In this document: positions 17,790-26,441 of the stretch, piece after piece
Numbering within the stretch: the stretch's first letter is position 1
Layout: every line of letters begins with the position of its first letter
From: Microbispora catharanthi
GTDB taxonomy: Bacteria; Actinomycetota; Actinomycetes; Streptosporangiales; Streptosporangiaceae
NCBI RefSeq assembly: GCF_006334915.2
Contig: NZ_VDMA02000018.1
Span: forward strand, 62,001-126,000
Direction of reading: 5' to 3'
DNA length: 64,000 nt
Position numbers and translations under genes: made by a program
The notes under the pieces: generated by a model
The model's input: only the letters and a program-made list of their open reading frames with translations
Databases searched by the model: none
What the model was told of the DNA's origin: nothing

Positions 17790-18932
17790 GTGCACGGCTT
17801 CGTCCGCTCCGTGTGGTTTGAGCCCCGTCCTCCCGATCCACCCATACGCGTGTGGCGGGACTGGGCGCTCGTCGGGGTGCTCGTGCCGCTCGCGGTGCTC
17901 GAAGGGGTGCTGCGGCCGGACCTTCCGTGGCGGCCCTTCGCGGTGGCCGTCACCGCCGGACTGGTGCCCACCCTGCTGTGGCGGCGCACCCGGCCGCTGG
18001 CGATGCTCACGATCTGCTTCGTCGTCACGGGTGTGATCCCGATCCTCGTGACCGGCGCGACGCTCGACGCGTACACGCTGGGATACATGCTGATCCTGCC
18101 GTACGCGGTGTTCCGGTGGGGGTCGGGCAGGGAGATCGTGGCCGGCCTGGGGATCATGCTCACCGCGTCCGGTCTGTCCGCGCTCGTCGACCACACCGCT
18201 CTGCCCGACGTGATCGGGCCGTTCGCCGTCATGCTCGCGACCACCAGCCTGGGCGGCGTGTTCCGCTATCGCGCCGGGGCGAGGATGCGCGAGCTGGACC
18301 AGGTCAAGCTGCTGATGCGCGAGCAGCTCGCCCGCGACCTGCACGACACGGTCGCGCACCACGTCTCCGCGATGGCCATCCGCGCACAGGCGGGGCTCGC
18401 CACGGCGGCGTCGCGTCCGGACGCCGCGGCCGAGGCCCTCCGCGTGATCGAGGCCGAGGCGGCACGGGCCCTCGACGAGATGCGTGCCATCGTCCGCGTC
18501 CTGCGCAGGGACCGGCCGGCGGAGCTGACCCCCGGCCTGCGCATCGCCGAGCTCGAACGGCTCGCGAGCCGGGGCGGCTCCCACCACCCGGCGGTCGAGG
18601 TGGAGATATCGGGTGACCTGGACGGCCTGTCGCCGTCGGTCGAGTCCGCGGTCTACCGCATCGCGCAGGAGGCGGTGACCAACGCCGTACGGCACGCGCG
18701 TCGCGCCACCAGGGTCGAGGTGCGCGTCGCCGCCGACGAGACGGCGGTGCGCCTGTGCGTGCGCGACGACGGCGACGGGGGCTCCACCCGTCCGGCCGCG
18801 CCTCCGGGATACGGGATCATCGGCATGAGCGAGCGCGCGAACCTGCTCGGCGGCACGTGCGTGGCCGGCCCGGACCGCGATCGGGGGTGGACGGTGACCG
18901 CGGTGCTTCCCCGGGCCGGGGCCGCGACATGA
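17790..18932 (+). CDS. DesK-type sensor histidine kinase
   Basis: This 380-residue kinase has an N-terminal membrane block of about six hydrophobic segments (residues 20-165), then the HisKA_3 box RDLHDTVAHHVSAMAIR with phospho-His near residue 187, and a HATPase_c domain (QEAVTNAVRHARRATR, RDDGDG, GYGIIGMSERANLLGG). It has no large extracellular sensor domain, so the signal may be in or at the membrane. GTG at 17790 was chosen as the start closest to the first membrane segment; an ATG at 17646 would overlap the hydrolase end. The stop overlaps the response regulator as ATGA. Confidence 0.88.
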   Translation: MHGFVRSVWFEPRPPDPPIRVWRDWALVGVLVPLAVLEGVLRPDLPWRPFAVAVTAGLVPTLLWRRTRPLAMLTICFVVTGVIPILVTGATLDAYTLGYMLILPYAVFRWGSGREIVAGLGIMLTASGLSALVDHTALPDVIGPFAVMLATTSLGGVFRYRAGARMRELDQVKLLMREQLARDLHDTVAHHVSAMAIRAQAGLATAASRPDAAAEALRVIEAEAARALDEMRAIVRVLRRDRPAELTPGLRIAELERLASRGGSHHPAVEVEISGDLDGLSPSVESAVYRIAQEAVTNAVRHARRATRVEVRVAADETAVRLCVRDDGDGGSTRPAAPPGYGIIGMSERANLLGGTCVAGPDRDRGWTVTAVLPRAGAAT

Positions 18933-19615
18933 GCGAGCGGAGCGAGCGAGTCGGTGGGCACGGCGTCCGGGTGCTGATCGCCGACGACCAGGAGATCGTC
19001 CGCACCGGGCTCTCGATGATCCTCGACGCCCAGCCGGACATCGAGGTCGTCGCCACGGCCGCCGACGGGCGGCGGGCCGTCGAGCTCGCGCGGCGCCTGC
19101 GTCCCGACGTGTGCCTGTTCGACATCCGCATGCCGGGGACCGACGGCATCGAGGCGACCCGGTCCCTCGCCGGACCGGACGTCGCCGACCCCCTCGCCGT
19201 CGTCGTAATCACGACGTTCGACCTGGACGAGTACGTCTACGCCGCGCTGAGAGCGGGGGCCCGGGGGTTCCTGTTGAAGAACGCCGGCGCCGACATGCTC
19301 GCGCAGGCCGTGCACGCCGCCGCCGGCGGCGAGGCGCTCATCGCCCCGAGCGTCACCGCGCGGCTGCTCGGGGCCTTCGCCCGCACCGGCCCCGCCTCGT
19401 CACCCGCGCAGCCCATCGAGGCGCTCACCTACCGGGAGGAGCAGATCCTCGCCGCCGTGGCGCGCGGCCGGACCAACGTGGAGATCTCCGCCGAGCTGCA
19501 CATCTCGCTCAGCACGGTCAAGACCCACGTCGCCAGCCTGATGGCCAAGCTCGGCGCCCGCAACCGGGTGGAGATCGCCATCTGGGCCTACGAGACCGGT
19601 CGCGTCAGGAGCTGA
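18929..19615 (+). CDS. NarL/FixJ-type response regulator
   Basis: The 228-residue protein has a receiver domain (IADDQEIVRTGL near the start; phospho-acceptor Asp in CLFDIRMPGTDG near residue 64; switch and Lys in GFLLKNAG) and a C-terminal LuxR-type helix-turn-helix (LTYREEQILAAVARGRTNVEISAEL, then STVKTHVASLMAKLG). It is translationally coupled to the kinase before it, and the two form one two-component system. Targets are unknown. Its end overlaps the converging LysR gene by 11 bp. Confidence 0.93.
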   Translation: MSERSERVGGHGVRVLIADDQEIVRTGLSMILDAQPDIEVVATAADGRRAVELARRLRPDVCLFDIRMPGTDGIEATRSLAGPDVADPLAVVVITTFDLDEYVYAALRAGARGFLLKNAGADMLAQAVHAAAGGEALIAPSVTARLLGAFARTGPASSPAQPIEALTYREEQILAAVARGRTNVEISAELHISLSTVKTHVASLMAKLGARNRVEIAIWAYETGRVRS

Positions 19616-20585
19616 CCGCGGTCCCGGCTCTGGCGCGCGGCGGCGGCGTTCCGCGCGAGATCGCCCAGTCCGGCGCCCAGGTCCCGGCGGCGTCGTGGCC
19701 GGCCGCCGTGGCGGCGAGGTGGGCGCGGAGGGTGGCCAGCGCGGGGTGGGGGTTGTCGCGGTGCCACAGGAGCGAGTGCGGGTAGACGGGCACGGGGTCG
19801 GTCACCGGGATGCGGCGCAGGCCGTGGCCGGCGGGCCAGACGAGGCGGGTCTGCCCGCCCATGAAGGTGGCCAGGGCCGGGGTGTCGGCGATGGTGTCGA
19901 GGAGCGCGTCGGAGCCGAAGTTGGGGCCGGTCGCCTCGATGGTGAGGCCGAACTCGGCGACGAGGTCGTCGTAGTAGGCGGTCCACTCGGTTCCGGGGAC
20001 GAGGCCGGGCATCCAGATCCGGTGCTCGGCGAGCTGGGCGACGGTCACCGACCGGGCGCCGGCCAGCGCGTGGCCGGGGCCGATGAGGAGCTGGAGCGGC
20101 TCGTCGAGCACCCGGACGGACTCGATCTCCTCGGGAAGGGGCCGGCCGGGCATGGCGACGGCGCGGAAGGACGCGTCGATCGCACCGGACCGGATGGCGG
20201 CGACGGCCTTCTCGATATCGAACAGCATCACCACGTCGAGGTCGATCTCGGGGTGCGCGCGGTGGAAGCCGCGCATCAGGCCCGAGGCCGCGCTGCGCGA
20301 GGCGAGCATGTCGACGCGCAGCGGACGGCGGCCGGTGCGCACGGACGCGACGGCCCGGTCGGCGGCGCGCAGCAGCTCCCGGGCGTGGGGCAGGAACGCC
20401 TGCCCGTCGATGGTGAGCTCGGCGCCGCGCGGCGTGCGGGTGAACAGCCGCACGCCGAGGTCGCGCTCCAGCGCGGCGATGCGCTTGGAGACGGCCTGCT
20501 GGGTGACCGCCAGCTCGGCGGCGGCCTCCTGGAACTGCCCCGCGTCGGCGACGGCGACGAAGGTCCGGACGGTGTCGAGGTCCAT
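19605..20585 (-). CDS. LysR-family transcriptional regulator
   Basis: The 326-residue protein has the LysR helix-turn-helix at residues 1-60 (LDTVRTFVAVADAGQFQEAAAELAVTQ, then AVSKRIAALERDLGVRLF) and a periplasmic-binding-like effector domain after residue 90. It is divergent from an MFS transporter, which is its likely target. The 134-bp gap carries two palindromes. The last residues run into the 3' end of the converging response regulator gene. Confidence 0.92.
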   Translation of the reverse strand: MDLDTVRTFVAVADAGQFQEAAAELAVTQQAVSKRIAALERDLGVRLFTRTPRGAELTIDGQAFLPHARELLRAADRAVASVRTGRRPLRVDMLASRSAASGLMRGFHRAHPEIDLDVVMLFDIEKAVAAIRSGAIDASFRAVAMPGRPLPEEIESVRVLDEPLQLLIGPGHALAGARSVTVAQLAEHRIWMPGLVPGTEWTAYYDDLVAEFGLTIEATGPNFGSDALLDTIADTPALATFMGGQTRLVWPAGHGLRRIPVTDPVPVYPHSLLWHRDNPHPALATLRAHLAATAAGHDAAGTWAPDWAISRGTPPPRARAGTAVSS

Positions 20586-20602
20586 GCGGACACCCTATGG
20601 AT

Positions 20603-20617
20603 ACAACCGCCGGTTGT
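20603..20617. promoter_or_regulatory. Candidate LysR operator 1
   Basis: ACAACCG, C, CGGTTGT is a perfect inverted repeat with 7-bp arms, 18 bases before the LysR start. Length and symmetry fit a LysR recognition site; a further GCGGTTGTTT half-site follows at about 20632-20641. Confidence 0.55.
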
Positions 20618-20673
20618 GCCGGGGCGGCCTCGCGGTTGTTTGATCCCCAGGCACGGTGCTCGCTTTGATACTT

Positions 20674-20688
20674 CCGATCGCGGATCGG
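20674..20688. promoter_or_regulatory. Candidate operator 2 in the LysR/MFS gap
   Basis: CCGATC, GCG, GATCGG is a perfect 6-bp inverted repeat 31 bases before the MFS start, followed by GTTGTGCG, which echoes site 1. It may be the activation or second binding site. Confidence 0.4.
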
Positions 20689-20719
20689 TTGTGCGAGTGA
20701 GTGACGAGGGGCGTCGGAC

Positions 20720-21988
20720 ATGGGGAACGGGCACCGGCTGGGACGGCGGTTCGGGTGGCTCTGGGCAGCGTACGGAACCAGCGCGCTCGGCACGTGGCTC
20801 GCCTTCGGCGCGTTCCCGCTGATCGCGGTCCAGGTGCTGCACGCCGGGCCGGCGCAGGTCGCGGCGTTGGCCTCCGTGGGGGCCGCGGTGGGCGCGGCCG
20901 TGGCGGTGCCGCTGGGCCCGTGGGTGGAGTTCCGCCGCAAGCGGCCGGTGCTGGTCGGGACGGACCTGGTGCGGTTCGCGGCGCTGCTGACGATCCCCGC
21001 CGCGTTCGCGCTCGGCGTGCTCTCCTTCGTCCAGCTCCTGCTGGTCTCGGTCGTCGTCGCGGCGGCCGACATCACCTTCCGCGCGGCCTCCGGCGCGTAC
21101 CTGAAGACGCTGGTGCCGGCCGGGGACCTGCTCGTCGCCAACGCCCGATTCGAGTCCACGGCCTGGACGACCACGATCATCGGACCGCCGCTGGGCGGCG
21201 CCGCGATCGGGCTCCTCGGTCCGGTGGCGACGGTGGTGGCCGACGCGGTCAGCTACCTGCTCTCGGCCCTGGGCATCCGCGCGACGGGCGGCCGGGAGCC
21301 GCGGCCCGAGCGCAGGGAGGCCACGCGCCTGCGGGCCGGGGACCTGCTCGACGGCTGGCGGTACATCCTCGCCGACCCGACGCTGCGTCCGCTGTTCTTC
21401 AACACCGCCGTGTTCAACGGCCTGGTGATGGCCGCCGACGCGCTGCTGGCCGTCCTGATGCTCGGCCGGCTCGGGTTCGAGCCGTGGCAGTACGGCCTCG
21501 CCTTCGCCGCGCCCTCGATCGGCGGGCTGCTGGGTTCGCGGCTGGCCCGGCGGCTCGTCACCCGGTTCGGGCAGCACCGGGTCCTGGTCGTGTCCGGGGC
21601 GCTGCGCGCCCTCTGGCTCGTCGGCCTGGCCTTCGTGGGTTCGGGCGCCGGAGGGCTGCTGCTGGTGATGGGCGTCGAGCTCGGGCTCATCTTCTGCTGC
21701 GGGGTCTTCAACCCCGTCTGCGCGACCTACCGCCTCGAACGCACCGCGACCGGCCGGATCGCCCGCACACTGTCCGCCTGGACGGTGACGACCAAGGCCT
21801 CGACCGCGCTCCTGACCGCCGTCTGGGGCGTGCTGGGCGGACTGCTCGGCCCGCGCACGGCCATCGGCCTGGCCGGCGTGCTCCTGCTGACGACCCCGCT
21901 GCTGCTTCCCCGGCGTGCCGCGGCACCCCCCGCGGAGCCCCCCGCCGAGCCCCCCGCCGAGACGGAGCCCGCACCGAGCCGCGCCTGA
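20720..21988 (+). CDS. MFS transporter, EntS/MFS_3-like
   Basis: A 422-residue protein with about twelve hydrophobic segments. It resembles the MFS_3 / enterobactin-exporter-like clade (GWLWAAYGTSALGTWLAFGAF at the start, FESTAWTTTIIGPPLGGA near residue 140). Such proteins export small molecules or drugs. The C-terminal tail is a Pro/Ala/Glu repeat (PPAE three times) encoded by three near-identical 12-base units. It is divergent from the LysR gene and 46 bases upstream of the isochorismatase-fold gene, so the pair may be co-transcribed. Confidence 0.85.
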   Translation: MGNGHRLGRRFGWLWAAYGTSALGTWLAFGAFPLIAVQVLHAGPAQVAALASVGAAVGAAVAVPLGPWVEFRRKRPVLVGTDLVRFAALLTIPAAFALGVLSFVQLLLVSVVVAAADITFRAASGAYLKTLVPAGDLLVANARFESTAWTTTIIGPPLGGAAIGLLGPVATVVADAVSYLLSALGIRATGGREPRPERREATRLRAGDLLDGWRYILADPTLRPLFFNTAVFNGLVMAADALLAVLMLGRLGFEPWQYGLAFAAPSIGGLLGSRLARRLVTRFGQHRVLVVSGALRALWLVGLAFVGSGAGGLLLVMGVELGLIFCCGVFNPVCATYRLERTATGRIARTLSAWTVTTKASTALLTAVWGVLGGLLGPRTAIGLAGVLLLTTPLLLPRRAAAPPAEPPAEPPAETEPAPSRA

Positions 21989-22034
21989 CGGGCCGCCACG
22001 GCCGTCTCGCGATTTCATCACCCAAGGAGAGAAA

Positions 22035-22667
22035 ATGCCCGTCACGACCCCGGCACTGGACCCCCGGACGGCCGCACTGCTCGTCATGGATTACCAGCAG
22101 GCGATCCTGGCCTCGCTCCCCGGCCCGGCCGACCCGGAAGCGCTGCTGTCACGGGTGGCCGGCGCCATCGCCGACATGCGCGCGCACGGCGCCGCCATCG
22201 CCTACGTGCGAGTCGGATTCACCGAAGCCGACTGGGCGGCGATCCCGCCGGCCAACAGGACTTTCTCCTTCCTCGGCCGGCAGCGCCTCATGCACCACGA
22301 GGATCCCGGGACAGACATCCACCACCGGCTCGCTCCCGAGCCCGGCGACATCGTCGTCCGCAAGACCCGCTACGGCGCGCTGTCCACGACAGACCTGGAC
22401 CGGCGACTGCGGGATCGCGCAATCACCACCCTGGTCATCGCCGGGATCACCACCAGCGGCGTCGTACTTTCCACCGTCACCGACGCCGCCGACCGCGACT
22501 ACCGGCTCTACGTCCTGTCCGACTGCGTCGCCGACCCGGACCCGCACGCCCACCAGGCCCTGATGACCGGCGTCTTCCCGAGGCTGGCCCACATCATCGA
22601 CACCGCAGAACTGCGCTCACTCCTGCACCAGGGTCATCCCGATCGGGTGGAGACCGGCCGGGCATGA
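22035..22667 (+). CDS. Isochorismatase-fold hydrolase lacking the catalytic cysteine
   Basis: The 210-residue protein has the isochorismatase/cysteine-hydrolase fold: Asp in LLVMDYQQ near residue 18 and Lys in VVRKTRYGAL near residue 109. At the nucleophile position, where relatives read Cys, this protein has AGITTSGVVLST, with Gly near residue 141. A missing Cys is known in true isochorismatases such as PhzD, which hydrolyse a vinyl ether by acid catalysis. So the activity could be ether hydrolysis rather than amide hydrolysis. AAGGAG lies 8 bases before the ATG. It follows the MFS gene and may share its LysR control. Confidence 0.8.
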   Translation: MPVTTPALDPRTAALLVMDYQQAILASLPGPADPEALLSRVAGAIADMRAHGAAIAYVRVGFTEADWAAIPPANRTFSFLGRQRLMHHEDPGTDIHHRLAPEPGDIVVRKTRYGALSTTDLDRRLRDRAITTLVIAGITTSGVVLSTVTDAADRDYRLYVLSDCVADPDPHAHQALMTGVFPRLAHIIDTAELRSLLHQGHPDRVETGRA

Positions 22668-22785
22668 GGCGGGCCGGCCCGGCGGCACCTCGCGACGTCG
22701 TCGAGCCATGATCGGGGAGGCCACGCATCATCCGGCAGCGGTTCGCCGGTCTCCAGCAGCGCCTTCAGGCTCGCCCTGCCGGGTC

Positions 22786-23940
22786 TCAGGACGGAACGCA
22801 GTTCTCGGGACAGAATCTGGCCTCGGGGTAGCGCGAGGACGGCTTGTCCAGGAGGGATTGCCGCTTGCCATTCAGATGCTGGTCGAGGAAGGCCGCCACG
22901 TAGGTGCGGGTGAGCTCGGCGGCACGCGCCGCGGGCAGGACGCCGGGGAGGGGTTCGATGCCGAGGGCGTCCTCCAGCAGTGGGGTGTCGGTGAAGGACT
23001 GGTGTTCGGCGCCCGTCAGCACGATCCAGCGTTTCCATCCGGTGAGCAGCTCCCAGTCGCGGTCCCATGTGGGGGCGGGACCTCCGGAGACGTGCTGCGC
23101 CGAGCCCAGGAACATGAACGGCCGGGAGAGGCCGCTCTTGGGGATGCGGGCGTAGCCGGTGCCGTCCATGTCGACCCCGGCCCGCACTCGGGGATCTTCG
23201 AGCATGGCCGCCACGGCGCTGGACCCCCCGATCGACTGCCCGGCCATGGCAATGCGGGAGCGGTCGATCCGGCCGGAGCCGTCCCACTTGGAGGGCAGCT
23301 GGTCGAGCACGAACGAGACGTCGGCGGCCCGTCCCTGAACCAGCCCGGCACCGAAGCCGGGATCGGAGTTGCTGTCGCAGGCGAGGCATTCGGCCACCCG
23401 CCCGTCGGGGAAAGTGGTGGCGTAGCTTTCGTAGGTGTGGTCGATGCCGGCCACGACATAACCCCGGCTGGCCAGGTCCTCGGCCAGGGAGGTGAGGGTG
23501 CTCGTCGGCTTGGTGAAGCCGGGAGAGAGCACCACCAGCGGCAGCATCGTGCCTGCGGGTTCGGCGTCTTTGATGGCGTTCGTATGAGTCTTGCTCAGCG
23601 TGTCGTACGGCGCGCTCGCGATTCCGGCGCCTTTCAGGAGGAGTTCGGATTCCTTGGGCGTCATGTACGCGGCGCGCTGCCCGTCGCGCTGCTTGGTCGG
23701 ATACCACAGGGTGACCTTGAGCTCTCTGGCTTTGGCGTCGAGGTTCCAGGGGTCGGGGCGGGAGGTGTCCTTGAGATAGAGGGCGGTGATGCCGACCGGG
23801 TGGGGGCCGGTGGGGGCGGGCAGGGTGGCGGGGCCGGTCGGCGTGGGTGACACGGCGGCGGCTCTGGGTGGGGTGGGTGCGGAGCAGGCGGACGTGGCGA
23901 GGAGGGCCAGCCCTGCGGCGACCGCCAGGAGGTGTCTCAT
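22786..23940 (-). CDS. Lipoprotein alpha/beta hydrolase, PAF-acetylhydrolase-like lipase
   Basis: A 384-residue surface lipoprotein. The signal (MRHLLAVAAGLALLATSAC) ends in a lipobox at Cys19 and is followed by SAPTPPRAAA. The mature part resembles platelet-activating-factor acetylhydrolase isoform II: LVVLSPGF near residue 140, nucleophile elbow AGQSIGGSSA near 233, acid DMDGTGY near 262 and His in GAEHQSF near 310. Four to six cysteines (ECLACD, FCPENCVPS) suggest disulfides. It is the last gene of the ABC operon, 12 bases after the S41 peptidase gene. Its leader is strikingly like that of the preceding lipoprotein. Natural ester substrate unknown. Confidence 0.85.
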   Translation of the reverse strand: MRHLLAVAAGLALLATSACSAPTPPRAAAVSPTPTGPATLPAPTGPHPVGITALYLKDTSRPDPWNLDAKARELKVTLWYPTKQRDGQRAAYMTPKESELLLKGAGIASAPYDTLSKTHTNAIKDAEPAGTMLPLVVLSPGFTKPTSTLTSLAEDLASRGYVVAGIDHTYESYATTFPDGRVAECLACDSNSDPGFGAGLVQGRAADVSFVLDQLPSKWDGSGRIDRSRIAMAGQSIGGSSAVAAMLEDPRVRAGVDMDGTGYARIPKSGLSRPFMFLGSAQHVSGGPAPTWDRDWELLTGWKRWIVLTGAEHQSFTDTPLLEDALGIEPLPGVLPAARAAELTRTYVAAFLDQHLNGKRQSLLDKPSSRYPEARFCPENCVPS

Positions 23941-23952
23941 CGGGAGGTCCGT

Positions 23953-25371
23953 TCACTTGTGCAGCAGGGTCAGGGCCTTGGCCAGGGCGGGGTCGCGCCC
24001 GGCGGCCGCGTCCTTGGGGGTCAGGGGCACGTGGTGGTCGGGCGGCACGCCGATGCGGTCGATGACCTCGCGGTTCGGTCCGAGGTGGTGTCTGGCGGGC
24101 AAGCTGAGGATGGTGTTGTTGGCGAGCAGGTACGGCTGTGCCGGCCCCGAGATCATGCCGGCGGTTCTGGTGCCGACCAATCGGCCGATGCGCAGGTCCT
24201 TGACCGCGGAGGCGAAGTGCTCGCACGCCGAGGCGCAGCCGCGGTCGGTGAGCACCGCCAACGGCAGGCCGAGCAGTTCTACGGTGTCGTCGGTCCGCAG
24301 GCTCTGGCAGGTGTTGCCCGCGGTGCAGTGATAGGCGGTGACCTCGCCGTGGACGAACGCGCTCAGCAGCCGGGTGGCTTCCGTGGTGCTGCCGCTGCTG
24401 TTGCCGCGCAGGTTGAGCACAACGCCGGACAGTGTCCGGTCCTTGCGCAGCCGGGAGATCGCCCGCAGGATCCGGTCCGCGGAGTCGGGCAGGAAGCTGG
24501 TCACCCGTACGTAGGCGATGTCGTCGTTCAGCAGCTTCGACCGCACCACTTGCAGGGTGGTCAGGTCCCGCTGGTAGAGGCCGGGCTGGAGTGTCACGCT
24601 CCAGCGGCGGCCGGTGCTGTGCCGCAGGAGTCTCAGCTCGACCGGGTGTGTCTCCGGATAGCGCGGATAGAGGGCGGTGATCGCAGGGGTGGCTTTGCCG
24701 TCGATGAAGGGTGCCGATCCGTTGATCGATTCGATGATGTCACCGGGCCGCAGCCCGGCTGCCTGCGCCGTGCCGCCCTGCACGGTGGCGACGAACAACG
24801 GTGGTACGGCGGCGTCGAGGTTGCCGTCCGTCTGCGAAGCATCGACGTTCGCCTCGAGACCCAGGCCGTAGCCGTCGCCGTCGTAGTAGTCCGGCGGCTG
24901 CTCGACGTCGTGCGTCCAGGAGGCGTGGTCGTCATCGAGGGCGGCCACGACGGCCTCCAGGGTGACGACGGCGAGCTTGTCGCGCAGATCGGGCACCTGG
25001 CCGGTGATCTTCCGGTAGACGGTTTCGAAGGCGGCCCAGTCGGCTTTCCGGTCGCCGTTCAGCGTCGGCATGGTCGCCTCGGGCAGGTCGCGTCCGTTGC
25101 GGTTGAGCTCCTGGGTCAAGGCGGCGAATCCGGCGGTGAGCAGGGAGCGGGCGTCCAGTTCGGCGCCGCTGTCGTAGTTGCCGAGGATGCAGAAGTAGGC
25201 CTGTTCGATGACGTCGATCGTGGTGGCGGTCTCCTTGCCAGGGGTGCCCTTGGGGGGCGCGCAGACCGTACCGGCCGCCGTGCTGGTTTCGCCGCGCGGT
25301 GGCGTCGGTGCCGTGCAGGCCGCCGCCAGGAGGAGGGCGAGCCCGGCGGCCGCGACCCTGACGGCGGTCAT
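23953..25371 (-). CDS. Lipoprotein S41 (C-terminal processing) peptidase with PDZ domain
   Basis: A 472-residue lipoprotein: signal MTAVRVAAAGLALLLAAAC with lipobox Cys at about 19, then TAPTPPRGE. A PDZ domain (GGTAQAAGLRPGDIIESING near residue 200) is followed by the S41 protease domain (ISRLRKDRTLSGVVLNLRGN near 310). The Ser is expected in DRGCASACEHFASAVK near residue 381, which corresponds to the S-A-S-E nucleophile segment of CtpA-like enzymes. The downstream catalytic Lys segment is less clear. ATG at 25371 overlaps the permease stop as ATGA. It may process a membrane or secreted protein handled by the ABC exporter; that is inference. Confidence 0.85.
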   Translation of the reverse strand: MTAVRVAAAGLALLLAAACTAPTPPRGETSTAAGTVCAPPKGTPGKETATTIDVIEQAYFCILGNYDSGAELDARSLLTAGFAALTQELNRNGRDLPEATMPTLNGDRKADWAAFETVYRKITGQVPDLRDKLAVVTLEAVVAALDDDHASWTHDVEQPPDYYDGDGYGLGLEANVDASQTDGNLDAAVPPLFVATVQGGTAQAAGLRPGDIIESINGSAPFIDGKATPAITALYPRYPETHPVELRLLRHSTGRRWSVTLQPGLYQRDLTTLQVVRSKLLNDDIAYVRVTSFLPDSADRILRAISRLRKDRTLSGVVLNLRGNSSGSTTEATRLLSAFVHGEVTAYHCTAGNTCQSLRTDDTVELLGLPLAVLTDRGCASACEHFASAVKDLRIGRLVGTRTAGMISGPAQPYLLANNTILSLPARHHLGPNREVIDRIGVPPDHHVPLTPKDAAAGRDPALAKALTLLHK

Positions 25372-26441
25372 GACAGGCCTCTGCCTACCCGCCGGAAGCA
25401 GAGCCAGGCGAGAGCGAGGGTGAGCAGGGCGTAGATCCCGGTCTCGATCCACTGCAACGGCCAGAAGCGCTCCAGAGGCTGGTAGGTCGCCTGCTGCCGG
25501 TAGCCGAGCCGGTTGATCTCGGCTGTGCACGCGTCGGCGCCCAGTCCCCTCATGGGGGCGCAGGGTCCCGACGTCGTGGAGACCGGGACAGACCGCGCGA
25601 TCGTCGAGGACGGCCCCGAGGCCCCATCGCCGACGACGACGCGTCCGGACGGATCGACCAGGTCGCTGGACAGGACCCAGGCACCCGCGTGGCCGGGCAC
25701 GGCCGACGTGCTCAGGAAGATTTGCATGGCTCCGCCTTGCCGGCCGTGCGGCACGATGCCTTCCACGTTGGTCCGGCCGAGCTCGAAGGTCGACGTGGCC
25801 GGGGGCATCAGGTGGGGCCGGACCAGTAGAGGCATGGCGAGCTGGATCGCGGCGAAGGCGGCCAGGGTGAGGGCCATGGCGGGCAGGGTGCGGCGCACCA
25901 GCACGCCGACGGTCACGCCCAGGACGAGGGCGAAGGCCGCGTACGCCATCGGGGCGATGCCGCGCGCGCCGAACACCAGAGGAGCCATTTGGGCCATTTC
26001 CGGAACGGCTGACTTGTCCAGGGGGTCGGACCACCAGGTCACCGCAAGACCGCACACCCCGGCGGCGGCCATGGCGACCAGGCCGGTGAGCCCGAGCTTG
26101 ACGGCCAGCCAGCGGGCGCGGGTGACGCTCTGGTTCCACACCAGCAGGTGGGTGCCCGCCTCCAGCTCACGGGTGACCAGCGGGGCGCCCCAGAAGAGCC
26201 CGGCCAGCGCCGGCAGGATCAGCACGACGAGGGTGAGGGCCAGGAAGGGGATCTGGTACTCGCCGAAGAACCGGTCGAAGAAGTCGGTGCAGGTGTCGTT
26301 CGGGGCGCAGTCGGCGATTCCGGCGGCGTAGCGGGAGGCCAGGCCCGGGCCGGTCACGGCCAGGGTGATACCGAGGACGACGAGTACGGCGGCCGTCATG
26401 ACGGCCGAGCCGCGGAACTGGCGCCAGGTCAGCCAGATCAT
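25368..26441 (-). CDS. ABC-2-type permease
   Basis: A 357-residue integral membrane protein starting MIWLTWRQFRGSA, which is typical of actinomycete ABC-2 permeases paired with an antibiotic-resistance-type ATPase. About six hydrophobic segments are visible (near residues 15-35, 70-95, 115-140, 165-190, 198-220 and 335-350), and a large polar loop of about 110 residues before the last one includes three cysteines (GPCAPMRG, GADACTAE). ATG at 26441 overlaps the ATPase stop. With the ATPase it forms a probable exporter of unknown cargo. Confidence 0.88.
   Translation of the reverse strand: MIWLTWRQFRGSAVMTAAVLVVLGITLAVTGPGLASRYAAGIADCAPNDTCTDFFDRFFGEYQIPFLALTLVVLILPALAGLFWGAPLVTRELEAGTHLLVWNQSVTRARWLAVKLGLTGLVAMAAAGVCGLAVTWWSDPLDKSAVPEMAQMAPLVFGARGIAPMAYAAFALVLGVTVGVLVRRTLPAMALTLAAFAAIQLAMPLLVRPHLMPPATSTFELGRTNVEGIVPHGRQGGAMQIFLSTSAVPGHAGAWVLSSDLVDPSGRVVVGDGASGPSSTIARSVPVSTTSGPCAPMRGLGADACTAEINRLGYRQQATYQPLERFWPLQWIETGIYALLTLALAWLCFRRVGRGLS

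Noticed and set aside
16532..18244. 1.7-kb open frame extending the MerR gene upstream
   Set aside because: It is antisense to the alpha/beta hydrolase and histidine kinase; the MerR fold begins exactly at the ATG at 16531 with its own ribosome site.
25372..26139. Upstream extension of the S41 peptidase frame
   Set aside because: It overlaps the permease in another frame; the lipoprotein signal begins at the ATG at 25371.
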